Source of the DNA: Hanleya hanleyi
Lineage: Eukaryota; Mollusca; Polyplacophora; Lepidopleurida; Hanleyidae
Assembly (NCBI GenBank): GCA_036873755.1
Contig: JAVTVY010025039.1
Coordinates: 1-64,000, forward strand
Reading direction: 5' to 3'
DNA: 64,000 nucleotides
Every line of letters starts with the position of its first letter. The first letter of the stretch is position 1. The notes below the pieces were generated by a model. The model ran no database searches, was not told where the DNA came from, and saw only the letters and a program-made list of their open reading frames with translations. The translations under genes and the position numbers were made by a program. Positions 1 to 11,204 of this stretch are shown here, one piece after another.

Positions 1-331
1 CTGGTGAATTAGCCCAAAAGCTCTGATTTTCATGGAATTGTCACTAATTCATTGGAAAAGCAGTGACGCCCGTCAACGTCCGTCATTACACCGTAACGCC
101 CTAGCATAACACCTTGACGCCGCCATGCTATAGACGGGAGAGAGAACAACTACAAAGATGACAGATGAGAGAACAACAACAACAACAGCCGCGTTGGACA
201 TGTTTACAATTCAAGAAGACTCTTGTCCGATCAGAGGCCGCCATATGGCGCTACATCTGTCATATTCTCGGCTGCTCTTGTCCAATCATAAGCCGTCCTT
301 CGAGAAAGTTCCATCTTTGCTCGGTGTGACC
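1..331 (-). repeat. 3' flank of large-element family with degenerate TTAACGCC repeats
   Basis: It contains the family 3' untranslated sequence (a 'TTGTCCGATCAGAGGCCGCC' type box near 222-242 and a second 'TTGTCCAATCA' box near 278) and GCC-TTAACG repeats at about 60-120. The element continues beyond the left edge of the window. Confidence 0.5.
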
Positions 332-883
332 TAAGCATCATCGGGCAGTTCAGGATATCACTGAGGCAGCATGTCCTGAAAGAGTTGTTTGTGCATTCTA
401 ATCGCATTTTCCAGGGCCTTGGTGGGTGGTAGCCCCATATCCTCTTCCAAATAACGCTTGGTCTTCATGATGGACCTGTGCGTGGGGTCGCCTTTCATTT
501 CAAGCGGTAGTAAGGTATACTCTTCATAAATCGCCATGGTGTTCTCTTGGTGCAGGGGCGCATTTGGGTGTATGCCTGTTGTAATTTAATCCTGTTCGGC
601 GTTCTCGATTGCTGCAGGGTGAATATTGATAGCTGCTCTCACAATACGATCCCAGAAGGTAGGTACTGCCTCACTTTCCTCGGACGTAGGCTGACTATCT
701 GAGGTCAAGCTCTCCGTATCACTAGATAGAATCTGAGCAATCTCTGTTTCGGTATCAGTCGATGGACTCTCATCAGTCTCTGTATCGGCTTCTTGTGCCT
801 CGGGGTCTTCAATCCCATGTATATTTTTCTCGTGTCGCATCATATCTTAACGTGCGTTCGCACTTAGAGCAAGTATGAGCCAT
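332..883 (-). pseudogene. Decayed C2H2 zinc-finger gene of the large-element family (copy 1)
   Basis: The start codon at 883 opens with Met-Ala-His-Thr-Cys-Ser-Lys-Cys, half of a C2H2 finger. The frame is then lost and resumes as an acidic Ser/Thr/Glu/Asp-rich stretch (843-586) ending in the family block FWDRIV..AAINIH. Downstream the helical block with GDPxHRTIM and the C-terminal LP-D-D end are recognisable only by changing frame. Four other copies lie at 19500-20024, 51327-51840, 52402-52942 and, as 3' ends only, 15.9-19.5 kb. Protein function is unknown; the finger suggests DNA binding. At least two frameshifts make it non-functional. Confidence 0.6.
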
Positions 884-959
884 GTTGACGGGTGAATGTC
901 GACTGTGCGTGTTTTGGGAATAAACTTGCTCTTACAGACGGTAACGCTCATCAACGCAT

Positions 960-1140
960 AGCTTAACGCTTCAACGCCCTGGTGAACTAGCTCAGAAGCT
1001 CTGATTTTCATGGAATTGCCACCAATACATCGAAATGCAGTGACGCCCGTCAAAGCCCGTCGTTACGCCTTAACACTCGTCTGAACGCCTCATCGCCCTA
1101 CCTGTACGCCTTAACGCCCGTCTCAGCGCCTTAACGAGCG
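960..1140. repeat. Degenerate ACGCC/TTAACGCC repeat tract
   Basis: Irregular short repeats of the form CCTTAACGCC recur here. The same tract borders every zinc-finger copy in the window (15.7, 20.1, 50.6, 52.1, 53.3 and 59.0 kb), so it marks the family's 5' and 3' flanks. Confidence 0.55.
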
Positions 1141-2400
1141 ATAAAGGGATTTGGATGATGATTGACCTTTGGCCCCTGCAGACAACCATACCTGGTGCAC
1201 TCGCACTCTGGTTTACCCTTTGCCCTACGGGCTATACGGTACAGGGTGCACCAGCGATATCTCTGATGCTCTATACTTGAAACTGGTTGCAATGTAAATA
1301 CCTTGTAATATGAAAGTCCCAAGTAAAAATGTAGAAAATTTATAATTGAGAATCTTTGACCTTGACCTCTGGTGACCTAATTACCTGGAAATTTAACTTT
1401 AGCTTGAATAGACCTAAGACATGACCATCAGCATCTGGAGTAGTTATTTGTCAAAATATGCAACTAATTTCAAGCTGTCTAACTTCATACAATTTTGCCT
1501 GGTTTTAGCGCAATAAAAAGACCATTTTTGAAAATGCATCAAAAACAGTTCTGTGCCACAGTCTAAATAATAATTAACTCCACTTGTTTAGACTTATTAT
1601 AGACTTGGGTACTTCTTGGCTTCCATTTGAACCCATTTACGTTAAGAAAGTCCCATTGGTATGGTATCTGCAGCGAGTTTTCCTACAGGTGGTCACGTTT
1701 TAGACAGGGTTCAGATTTCGTGACCTTTTGACCTCTGGTGACCTACATAAGTGAAATATTAGCATATCACAGATACCAACATATAGAGGATCAGATTACC
1801 AACATTTCGAGTGGCCGAATGTCACTATATCACCATTACTTGCAAAGATATTCGACTTTATATTTCCCCTACCCCCAAATCTGGTCCCTCAGATTGGACA
1901 TCGGTGTTCGTCTTTAAGAAGTGATTACTACCACTAAGCTGTGTGTCCCGGATTGCTTTCAAATTTTTTTTGCATCTAAGGATATAGGACTTTCAAAAAA
2001 ACATAATGAGAATTTGCCACCCCAGGTGGTACCAATTGATGAAATTTTGGGGTCTGGCTCATGGACTATTTGACATGGTAGTTTCATCACTTGTCATTTT
2101 TGACAAGTGATATATTAGAGGAAAGGTATGTAGATCGTTGTAAATCGTATAAAACGCATTTTTATGATATCCACTATGATCGTGGTGAAAAGGTGGGAAA
2201 TAATTATATTCTTGATGAAAAAAAAAAAAATAATAAAAAATATTAAAAACATCGACGAAGATAACCAATGTTAACCTACATGTAGCCACTGTGCAATCAG
2301 TAACCTCACCCCCTACATCGGGGTACTGTTTGCTCTCCACTGGACTGTTTCAATCAATCCAGGAGACCACTCTGAATATAGTTGTATAATATTCTTCGGA
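1140..2400. other. No gene recognised; low-level dispersed repeats
   Basis: No coding region is supported. A short phrase 'TTGACCTCTGGTGACCTA' occurs near 1362 and again near 1727, so part of the stretch may be an old duplication of about 360 bp. An A-rich run lies at 2217-2236. Confidence 0.4.
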
Positions 2401-2424
2401 AATGTGCTCGACTGCTGTCGGGGG

Positions 2425-2600
2425 TCTATTGGACCACACCCACAGCATTTCGCTCCTCCTTTCAAAAAAGAGCGAACACAAGAGTTGCGACCCATAGCCT
2501 TAAACGCAGATTGCTTGAGTTAAATATTGAAATGTCCTTTGGCGGCTATGAATATAACACATTTTTCAAAACCTTATATATAATAATAAATAAACATCCT
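2425..2600 (+). repeat. Fragment of the FAPPFTKER-bearing repeat family
   Basis: The plus strand encodes a peptide beginning FAPPFKKERTQELRP and ending at a stop. It is followed by the same non-coding tail found next to 7388-7560 and, inverted, at 7850-8010 and 8310-8480. It looks like a truncated copy of that repeat. Confidence 0.5.
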
Positions 2601-2689
2601 AAGTGATATTTATTGCAGAGGCGGAATTCTGAAATGCGTAAATTGGGACATATAACGTCTGCCTTGTGTCATGTTCGTGAAACGCGTGT

Positions 2690-3372
2690 AGATATGATGG
2701 CCGAGAAGGGACATCGCTGTATTGTGTTATGAATCACACGAAGGCAGGATGCGAAGTCAGAATGCGAAAGACGAAGGCAGGATGCGAAGCGCGAAGTCAG
2801 GATGCGAAATCAAAACATGAAGCGCGAAGGCAGGATGCGAAGCGCGAAGTCAGGATGCGAAATCAAAACAAAGCAATGCAAAGACTGGAAGCGAAGCGCG
2901 AAGTCAGGATGCGAAACGCGAAGTCAGGATGCGAAGTCGCGAAGGCAGAATGCGAAGTGGGGAAGCCAGGATGCGAAGCGCGACGTCAGGATGCGAGGTC
3001 AGGATACGAAGCGCGAAGTCGCGAAGGCATCCTGCCTTCGCGACTTCGCATCCTGACATCGCGCTTCGCATCCTGACTTTGCATCCCGACTTCGCACTTC
3101 GCATCCTGACTTCGCCACTTCGCATACTGCCTTCGCGACTTCGCTTCCTGACTTCGCGCTTCGCATCCTGCCTTCACATCCTGACTTCGCGCTTCGCTTC
3201 CAGTCTTTGCATTGCTTTGATTTCGCATCCTGACTTCGCACTTCATGTTTTGATTTCGCATCCTGAATTCGCGCTTCGCATCCTGCCTTCTTCCTTCGCA
3301 TCCTGCCTTCGTGTGTCGGTCCAGATTCGTTAACACAATACAGCGATGTCCCTTCTCGGCCATCATATTAGT
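2690..3372. repeat. Long palindrome built of a GCGAAG minisatellite
   Basis: The left arm (about 2690-3025) is made of alternating GAAGCGC and GAAGTCAGGATGC blocks, a composite unit near 20 bp. The right arm (about 3030-3372) is its reverse complement. The flanks also mirror each other: GGCCGAGAAGGGACATCGC at 2700 and its complement at 3339-3358. The axis lies near CGCGAAGGCATCCTGCCTTCGCG at 3013-3035. Reading frames of 70-170 codons across it are artefacts of the unit. Confidence 0.9.
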
Positions 3373-3399
3373 CCAGTCGCTTAGGTGAATAATCGTGAC

Positions 3400-4005
3400 A
3401 CACCGGATTAAAGCATGAAACTTTGCATAGTTACTGTACATAGGATGCAAAAGCATATCCCGGGTAGGTGCCCGACCTGGGTGACCTTGTTCTCCCAAAA
3501 TCCAAGATGGCCGCCAATATGGCCGCTAAATATTCAAATGGTCATATTCTTGCTCGTATGTTGGCTAACATTTTATTTGAAGTTACCATATATATGTTTG
3601 ATGGGCATGGAGGTCATAAACGAATATTTCAAATAGGTTACAATGACAGATTTAATCATAAATCAAGATGGCCGCCAATCAGTCGACGAAACTTGACGAG
3701 ATATGGAAATTATTCATGTCCAATTAGTTTATCGTTATATATACAATACAGAACTTGAGCTGTGACATAATTTAGACATACGCGAATAACTGTGTTTCCA
3801 AAGAACTTTTGACAGGGCTATGAATACAAGAACGGCATTAGTATTGTGGCTGAGCGCCATTTTTGAATGAAACCGTGAAATGCTGGATTGAAGCTGACCC
3901 ATTTCGGCAAAGTAAATGAACATGTTATATACAAACATTCCGCATGACGGTGAACGACCTGAGTGACCTAGTTTACGAAAAATCCAAGATGGCGTTCAGT
4001 ATATC
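3400..4005 (+). repeat. Three direct copies of an AAGATGGCCGCC repeat arm
   Basis: The phrase 'CCAAGATGGC(CGCC)' with preceding GTGACCT occurs at about 3480-3520, 3663-3685 and 3958-3995. The last copy is also one arm of the inverted repeat reaching 6512. Confidence 0.6.
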
Positions 4006-4288
4006 AAACATGTAAATACCCGTCTTTCTGTTCAGTGTTAGTCTTGAATGTTCATTAAAATGACTAAATATACCTTTGTGTTGTTCAGAAATTAATATAT
4101 TGGTAATTCTAAGCCTTCGAAAAAAATAGTGCCAAAAGATACTATTTTAAAGTCAAATCTCGTATCGTAAGATATGTAAACTATGTAAACTATGAAAGAG
4201 GATATGAAAGTGCTGCGCAATTGTTGCTGAACCATGCTAAGTAGCACAAAGTATGTCATCTAAGGTTTCCCAGTAAAAAACTTGAAAG

Positions 4289-4564
4289 ATCGAAAGATCG
4301 CCAAAAGAACAAGCGAATAAATAACGCTGGTTCGGAGAAACAGAGGTCTAAACATCAATCACTCGGAGCCTCTGGTAGGACCGAGCAATCTTCTGTATGT
4401 ACGCTCAAGGAGTGCTGCATGCATATATGCTCAACGGTGACTCTAGACAAGTCTATTGAAGATGGCTACCCAACTGCAAGATACAGAACTCTTATCACAT
4501 ATTGCCGGAGGAGATTTAGCGACAAATGTTTATTGGAGCTAAATAACATAATAAATGTTTGATG
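4289..4564 (+). pseudogene. Lys/Ser-rich coding remnant, unrecognised
   Basis: A frame free of stops runs from about 4289 to the TGA at 4562. It has no convincing start codon. It is basic and then Cys-rich (SLKECCMHICSTVTLDKS), continuing with IEDGYPTARYRTLITYC. The neighbouring 4622-4834 remnant lies in another frame, consistent with a broken gene or two exons. I think it belongs with the next remnant but cannot prove it. Confidence 0.35.
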
Positions 4565-4621
4565 GCGTACAATAATTGCTTCAGAATTTTGAAGAGAAAG
4601 AGACAAGTCGTAGGCAAGTAA

Positions 4622-4834
4622 AAGTTAAGACATTGTAGAATTCCAGGTGTCCCAGAGCCATTTTTCTACATTGAAAGAAATGTTGAAGAGAGAACCTACA
4701 TATTCAGATTTGCTGAGTTACGTGTAGTATATGAAGAGCGACTAAGCATTCTGGGATTGTCGAAGACCATCAACAAATCCAGGCTAAAGAATAGGCTCCT
4801 AGCCCACTTTCTGGTGGAGTCAGGAGTAGTCTGA
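4622..4834 (+). pseudogene. Remnant of a mobile-element-linked protein (FAELRVVYEERL... motif)
   Basis: An open frame ends in TGA at 4832-4834 and reads ...YIFRFAELRVVYEERL, then SRLKNRLLAHF. The combination 'F-x-x-A/S-D/E-L...Y..RL..LG' followed by 'T/S-R-L-K-x-R-L-L' is, from general knowledge, a feature of a very abundant uncharacterised protein family spread with transposons in marine invertebrates. No start codon is visible, so it is a fragment. Confidence 0.4.
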
Positions 4835-5485
4835 TTAAGGACCGTAATATACGTGGGTTACCTCTTCAACATCGCTTTTAATGTAGGAAACTATAGTTTC
4901 GCAAACACCCGGGATTCTACCAAGTATTCACTTTCAACCGAGGACACGATTTGGCTCTTTCTCTCCGCACTTCTGTCGGTCACAAACCCCTAAATGGTTT
5001 TGAGGTACAAGGTGATATTACGAACTAAACATCCTGAGGATCAACGATTGGCCATTATATCGGACTGGGCGGGAAAAGGTTTCTGATCTATTTTTAAATG
5101 TTTCTACAATATTCAACTCTAGAAAATATCAAAATAAGCTTTCCAAATTTTAAGAGGGAAAAAATCTGGACTAGTTTGATTGGCCGTCCCTCAAATCCGA
5201 TGTCCAGATGCCAGGCGGCATGCCGTCTTTCCTGTCGGCTCTGGCTCAAAACGATCGTGGGAAATGTATGCTGATTTTTCCATATGTTTTAGCAGAAAAG
5301 CTAAGCTACATCATGTGGTAGGTCATTCATGGTGCCGAATGTTAGGGAGTATCGTTTTCGCAAGATGTGCGCAATGAATTTACTACATAATAAGTAAGGC
5401 AATTATTTAGTGGTTTGTGACCTGTAAGCCCTCAAACATCTATTATTACATGTTGCTTCAATAGTAAATAAATCTCTTCCGACAG

Positions 5486-5720
5486 TCAGAGATAACATGC
5501 AGTTTGTATATTGAGCTGGCCAACCTTCTCCCTCCGAACCGAATCGGCTTGTTTTTGGTGCTTTTTCGATCTTCTTTCACATCCACTTAATTCCAGGTCA
5601 AAGAGCAGTGCATCAAGTTCCTGAAAGCCCTTGCCATTCCTTACTAAATCATCATCACCTGACAAAGCTCCCTCGTCAGGTTTCTCCACAGGACACTTGA
5701 AATCCCCTCGCCTCTCACAA
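5486..5720 (-). other. Possible coding fragment, unrecognised
   Basis: An open minus-strand frame contains CPVEKPDEGALSGDDDLV, then a leucine-rich patch (ELDALLFDLELSG) and a basic end. The composition is more protein-like than the surroundings, but no ATG, splice site or family could be assigned. It lies inside the 3855-6512 element. Confidence 0.25.
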
Positions 5721-6511
5721 CAAAAAATACAACTTCAGTAGAGTACTGAAACTCACAACACGGTATCTTCTAAAAAAAATGCAGGATGGCCGTCATGACG
5801 ACGTGACCGTGACGTCATATTCGCTGAAGCTATTTTTTGGTCGAAATGTTTATCGATTTTTCTTTTTAAAAACCACTAAGTATAATAGACAATAATTAGT
5901 TTTACTTAATTACTTTCTAGTCATTTTTTGCCAGAAAAAAGTGCAAAGAAGTGGGCAGAAAGGACTGAAAACACGACTTTCTGGGATACATGTCCGCTAT
6001 TTTGAATTTACCCACGATCCTCTGCTCTGGATGATATGCAAATGGCCTTAAAATGACCCCAATACGATAAGCTAAAAAGTCACGAAGTTTCAGCCCCCTA
6101 GGTTTCGTCGTTTTGGAGCAGCAGAGAAAAGTTCACTAAGTGGGGAGGGGGCGGCGAAAAGGGCCCCTCCCCCCACAAAAAGACCAGATAGGGTTAAAAA
6201 TCATATCTTTTGACAATATTTATGGTTGCAAAGCGTTCGAGGTACCAATATATCATTTTTTATGCTTCACAAAGGCATATTTGGTCATTTTAATGAACAC
6301 ACTAACCCAACAAGAAGAAGAAATACGGGTATTTATATGTTTGACAGGCGTACTGGCCGCCATCTTGGATTTTTCGAAAACTAGGTCACTCAGGTCGGGC
6401 ACCACCATGCGGAATGTTTGTGCATGTCATGTACATTGACTCTGCCAAGTTTGGTGCTTTAATCCAGCATGTCACGATTTCATTGAAAAATGGCGTTAAG
6501 CCACTAGACTA

Positions 6512-7105
6512 TATGTAGACCTGGACATCGTTGCATGAAACTTGCTTAATTACTGTATCGGGTCCCATTTGCGTACGTGTGCGTATCACAATTTTGCTTA
6601 ATTACGCCGCAGTGCTTTTTATACATTTTCTGACAGCCCTTGATTCAAGGAATTCAGATAAATAGATAACTTTCTCGAATTTAATACAAGAATCGAAATA
6701 TTTAAAGATAATGATGTAATTTAGAAAAGTATAGTCCTCAAAATCACGCGCAAATAACTCTCATTTTTTCATCCAACAAACTTGCTTTTTTGAAATAATG
6801 AACTTTAGCATCTGAATAAAAATAGGTTGCCTCAGTTTTTTAGTTAAAGCGTAGAAGTTATTCCATCGTCGTGGAAAGTTGAAAGATTGAAAAAAAAAAA
6901 AAAATCTCGACCCCTTTTCACTAAATTATAAATAATTCCTGAACAGGGCCGAACTTATAAAATGTGAGGCAACCTTTTAACCAAATAACATGAGAGAAAT
7001 TAGAACGGGGAAAAAACACTTTTTGTTGAAAAACTAGACCGAGAAAACGGCAAAAAAACCCCAAAACAATCAGCACTGTGTTTGCCCGCTTGAGCCACGC
7101 TAATC
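6512..7105. other. AT-rich stretch without recognised genes
   Basis: Nothing beyond A-runs (for example 6890-6904) is seen. Confidence 0.4.
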
Positions 7106-7763
7106 CCCTGGGGACCGTTGCACGAACTGTGCGTAAGCCTAAGTCCGTGCGTAAGTCATACTTAGCGTGAGCGTAGCTACGCCGACCCGTGTCCCAAAGC
7201 CTTTAAATTTACGCAAAGCCGTATGCTTAGCGTGAGCGCAACTTCGCTTGCATGTAACCATGCCTATAGTAGATTAATTTAAAGACGTAGTTGTCAAATT
7301 TTATGTATCTTATAAAATGTACAATACTTTTGGAGTCAGAAAAGGGTCGTTCTTTTACTTTTTCTCTCTCTAGCATACGATCTCTCGAAGACAATGTGCA
7401 GTATTTCGCACCTCCTTTCACAAAAGAGCGAATACAAGAGTTACGATCCTTAGCCTCAAACGCAGATTGCTTTGACGTGTAATTATCAAGGTTAAATATT
7501 TACAAAGTCCATTGTCGGCTATGATTATAGTCACTGGTCGAAACTTAATTTGTATCCAATACTAATTAAACATAAATTCCAAGTGATATTTATTGCAGAG
7601 GCCAAAATCTGAAACTTACGCATTGCGTAAATGTTGATGTAATTACGTCTGCCTTGCGCCAGGTTCGTGAAACGCGTGTAGAGCCAGGCGTACTGTGAGC
7701 GCAACGCAGGTGTAAGTCCAACGTCGATCGTAACTTACGCAAGTTTCGTGCAACGATCCCCTG
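7106..7763. mobile_element. MITE-like element with GGGG(A/C)CGTTGCACGAA termini
   Basis: The left end CCTGGGGACCGTTGCACGAA (7107-7126) matches the reverse complement of the right end TTTCGTGCAACGATCCCCTG (7744-7763). The interior holds the FAPPFTKER repeat on the plus strand (7388-7482). Confidence 0.65.
7388..7482 (+). other. Conserved short peptide frame FAPPFTKERIQEL...
   Basis: The frame reads FAPPFTKERIQELRSLASN and ends in TAA within a few codons. Four copies in the window (about 2453, 7408, 7930-8010 reversed, 8400-8480 reversed) keep the peptide despite base changes. It may be a piece of a transposon protein; the family was not recognised. Confidence 0.4.
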
Positions 7764-7789
7764 TTCGCAGCTGAATAAGAACCCCACGG

Positions 7790-8155
7790 AGAAAATGCTG
7801 TGACCGCATCTGCAATAAATATAACTTGGAATTTATGTTTAACTATTATTGATATAAGGTTTCGACCAATGTGCTATATTCATAACCGCCAATGGGCTTT
7901 GCAATTTTTTGACTTCGATAATTACACGTCAGCGCAATATGCGTTTGAGGCTAAGGATCGTAATGCATGCGTTCGCTCTTTTGTGAAAGAAGGTGCGAAA
8001 TGCCGCACACGGTCTTTGAGCGATCGTATGCTAGGGAGAGAAAAAGTTAAAAAAAAACAAAAAAACATGATCATTTTCTGAATCCAAAAGTATCGTACAT
8101 TTAATAAGATACATAACAGTTTACAACTACCACATCACATCAATCTACTATAGAT
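7790..8155 (-). repeat. Inverted partial copy of the 7.1-7.76 kb element
   Basis: The sequence from about 7850 to 8110 is the reverse complement of about 7290-7545, including the FAPPFTKER frame in mutated form. A terminal motif CAGGGGGATCGTTGCACGAA-like sequence begins at 8156. Confidence 0.55.
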
Positions 8156-9637
8156 CAGGGGATCGTTGCACGAAACTTGCTTAAGTTACGATCGACATAA
8201 GGACTTACACCTGCGTTGCGCTCACACTACGCCCGGCTCTACACGCGTTTCACGAACCTGACGCAAGGCAGACGTAATTATATCAAATATCATTTGAAAT
8301 TTATGTTAAGCAGTATTGGATACAAGGTTTCGACCAATGTGCAATAATCATAACCGCCAGTGGACTTTGCAAATATTTTACCTCGACAATTACACGTCAG
8401 AGCAATCTGCGTTTGAGGCTAAGGATCGTAACTCTTGTATTCGCTCTTTTGTGAAGGGAGGTGCGAAATGCTGTACATTGTCTTTAAGAGATCATATATG
8501 CTAGGTAGAGAAAAAGTAAAAAAAAAACGACCATTATACATTTTATGAGATACATAAAGTATGACAACTACGCCATTAGATTAATCTACTACAGACCTGG
8601 TGACTTGCAAGAGAAGTTGCGCTCACACTAAGCATACACTGTTATAAATTACCGTTGTTTCACAGTAAATGTATGTTGGAGTTTACAGTACATTCAATCG
8701 TAAACACATTAATCTGTAAATTGAACTGTGATACTTCAGTTGACATCAACTGCAATGGGTAAACTGCGCACACACGGAACATAAAATTCTTGTTTTCTCT
8801 GAAAGGAGGTTGATATCTTTGCACACGAAACGCTCAGTTGCAGGAAACATCCGACACATGCGTTGTACGATACAACATTCACAGCATTTTTCGGTCTACA
8901 GTACGGAATGGTTTTGGTTTTGTCCATCTTCACATTTCAAGCTATATACTACACTAACGTTCCGTCATTTAGTGTTCGACTTGCACATGGGAAGATGGGT
9001 TTTATCTGACTTGGAGTTGTATCCTACTATTCGTGTAATAATTGCACAGATTCGTTCGTGATTATTTACGAAGCTTTTGGTGATCGCATTTGTAAACACG
9101 AAGAGCAATGGCCATTTCGGCTTTCCAGTGACCTACGTTGCCGCGGAACCGATAATTGTAGACAATAGTGCCACATAATTGTATTGTTTAAAGAATGTTA
9201 AAACGACGGTAATTGTAAATTACAGGGCTACCCAAATTTTACAGTTGAATGCCTGTCAATAAACGGTAATTATAAAATACGGTGCAACATTTTACAGTTC
9301 AATGCCTGTTAAAAAACGGTAATTGTAAAATACGGTGCAACGTGATTTTACAGTTGAATGTACTGGCACCTTTTCTGCCAGTACATTTAACTGTGAATTT
9401 ACGGTGTGATTTATAACAGTGTACTCCCTGGCAGACGTAAACTTACGGCGTGTAACTTTAAACGCTTTGTGACACGGGTCGGCGTAGCTACGCTCATGCT
9501 AAGTATGACTTACGCACTGACTTAATTAAGCTTAAACACAGTTCGTGCAACGACCCCCAGGGCGTAGTCTGAGCGCAACGCACGTGTAAGTCCTTACGTC
9601 TATCGTAACTTAATCAAGTTCCATGCAACGAGCCCCA
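8156..9637. mobile_element. Second element with CAGGGG-ATCGTTGCACGAA termini, interrupted by a nested MITE
   Basis: The left terminus starts at 8156. Matching reverse-complement termini occur at 9538-9560 and 9618-9637. Another reversed FAPPFTKER copy lies at 8400-8480. The nested insertion is listed separately. Confidence 0.55.
8635..9423. mobile_element. Nested MITE with ACACTGTTATAAAT termini
   Basis: The left end TACACTGTTATAAATTACCGT (8636 on) and right end ACGGTGTGATTTATAACAGTGTA (9401-9423) are near-perfect inverted repeats. The interior contains three tandem degenerate units with 'AAACGGTAATTGTAAA' and 'TTTACAGTT(G/C)AATG' (about 9190-9360). Confidence 0.75.
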
Positions 9638-9639
9638 GA

Positions 9640-10205
9640 TGGTGGAGTGAAGTTTATACACAGTCATACTGACGGACGCACCTGAGAATCAATAGCTTTC
9701 ATCTTTGTCATGAGGCCTAGGTATACCTTAAATGTTGTCACATTCCATATCTTTGGACTCGAGTTTATAACATGAACATTGATATTTTCAACTAGGTCCT
9801 GGTGATTTGAGCTCAAAATGGGGAGTTCCTTCTTGTCACATGAGTTCATTAGATGGTGTATACTCACTCTATAGTCTTTATCTGCAGTTATTCTATAGTC
9901 TTTACATGCAGTTATTATATGACCGTGCGTGTTACTCTTTCTGCATTGGACCATTCGCCGTCACGTGGCTGTCGATAATTTTTCATATTAACTCCGAAGC
10001 GGGTCCATAAACGTGATATTGACTCGGCGTGGCGTGTGCGTCTTCTCAGCAATAAAAATAGTAGTCGTTGGATTGACCGTCGGTTTACACTTCGACTGAC
10101 AGCAGGTACAAGATCGTCGGGAGCAAAGTAAATGCCTAACATAGGCTATATTCTAAATGTTTTTGCCAATTTAACTAGAAAGAGACAATTATAGTATTTT
10201 GATAT
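9640..10205. other. No recognised gene
   Basis: Short open frames on both strands show no family features. No splice-supported exon was seen. Confidence 0.35.
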
Positions 10206-10325
10206 CGGTCAATATGTGGTTTGTGGACCTGAGAAAACCATATTCACCTCGGCCTTGACCTCACCTCGGCCTTGACCGCGGTGAATATCGATTTCTCAGG
10301 TGCACAAAACCACATATTGACCTCA
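10206..10325. repeat. Compact hairpin containing CTCGGCCTTGACC repeats
   Basis: GTCAATATGTGGTTTGTGGACCTGAGAAA-type sequence at 10207-10236 mirrors 10293-10322. The loop holds two direct copies of CACCTCGGCCTTGACC. Confidence 0.75.
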
Positions 10326-10329
10326 TCAA

Positions 10330-11200
10330 ATGACTGTAATTGTATAATATTGCACAGATATTGAACGTAAAGAGACTGACGGAGAGACAAACCTGTTATA
10401 TGTATTCTGCTCAGGAGACTAACTCTAACACAAGGGCTATCAGCATCAAACAATTAAGCTTATAAGTATATTATTGTTAAGCCAAGTGTCACCAAGCTGG
10501 TTTCTTATGGGGCCACTTTGGAAACAGTAGGGAAATGCGTGGTTTGTCAATTGGATTGTTTTTTTCCTGATTGGTGAAGCAAATGGGTATTATGGATATT
10601 TGTGAATAGAAAAAAGGGATAACATAAAAGGGTGAAGACTGCTACAATGGGAGTGACAAAGGGTTCATATTTGTATATTACTATTGAGAATGCAGATTAT
10701 GTATATATATTTTGAAAGAATAAAAAAAAAAACTCTAACACAATGAGTAGGATTCACGGAGACCTCACATACCGTGTAAAATTGTATTTCAGTTCTGTGA
10801 GTTAACTGAGATTGATAAGTTTTGATGTACATTATCCAGTTAAATATTGTATGTAAATGTGTATATTTTGTGAAGTCCTCCATTACTGGGACGATGAGGT
10901 ATTGAAAAAATCTATTCACGCGGTTGATAGCCACTCTACAGAGAAACCACGTGTGAACCAATGATGCCGCTTCGTTTCAGGTGTCGTTATCACTCAAGAA
11001 AATGCTGCTTTCGAAATATACATGTATATTCAAATACAAAACTTCTTGAAATTCAATATTTCCAAAATTAGGACATATCTAAATAATTTCAAACTCTGAC
11101 TTTCACTTTTTATATGGTATATAAATTTCAGTTGTCCAGAGTGAATACATTTAGACAACCGATTTTTTCATGCAAGAGCCGAGATCGCGAAATCATTTTT
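10330..11200. other. AT-rich spacer, no gene recognised
   Basis: No supported exon, RNA gene or transposon terminus was seen. Confidence 0.35.
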
Positions 11201-11204
11201 CATA

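Larger units (their letters stand above)
3855..6512. mobile_element. Inverted-repeat-bounded element of about 2.65 kb
   Basis: The arm at 3855-4000 (CGCCATTTTTGAATGAAACCGTG ... ATCCAAGATGGCG) is the reverse complement, with divergence, of 6357-6500. Between them lie coding remnants at 4289-4564 and 4622-4834 and an acidic minus-strand reading frame at 5486-5720. The transposon class cannot be told. Confidence 0.55.

Noticed and set aside
2986..3498. 170-codon minus-strand and other frames over the GCGAAG repeat
   Set aside because: Low-complexity repeats of RMRSAKSGCE type, mirrored on both strands of the palindrome.
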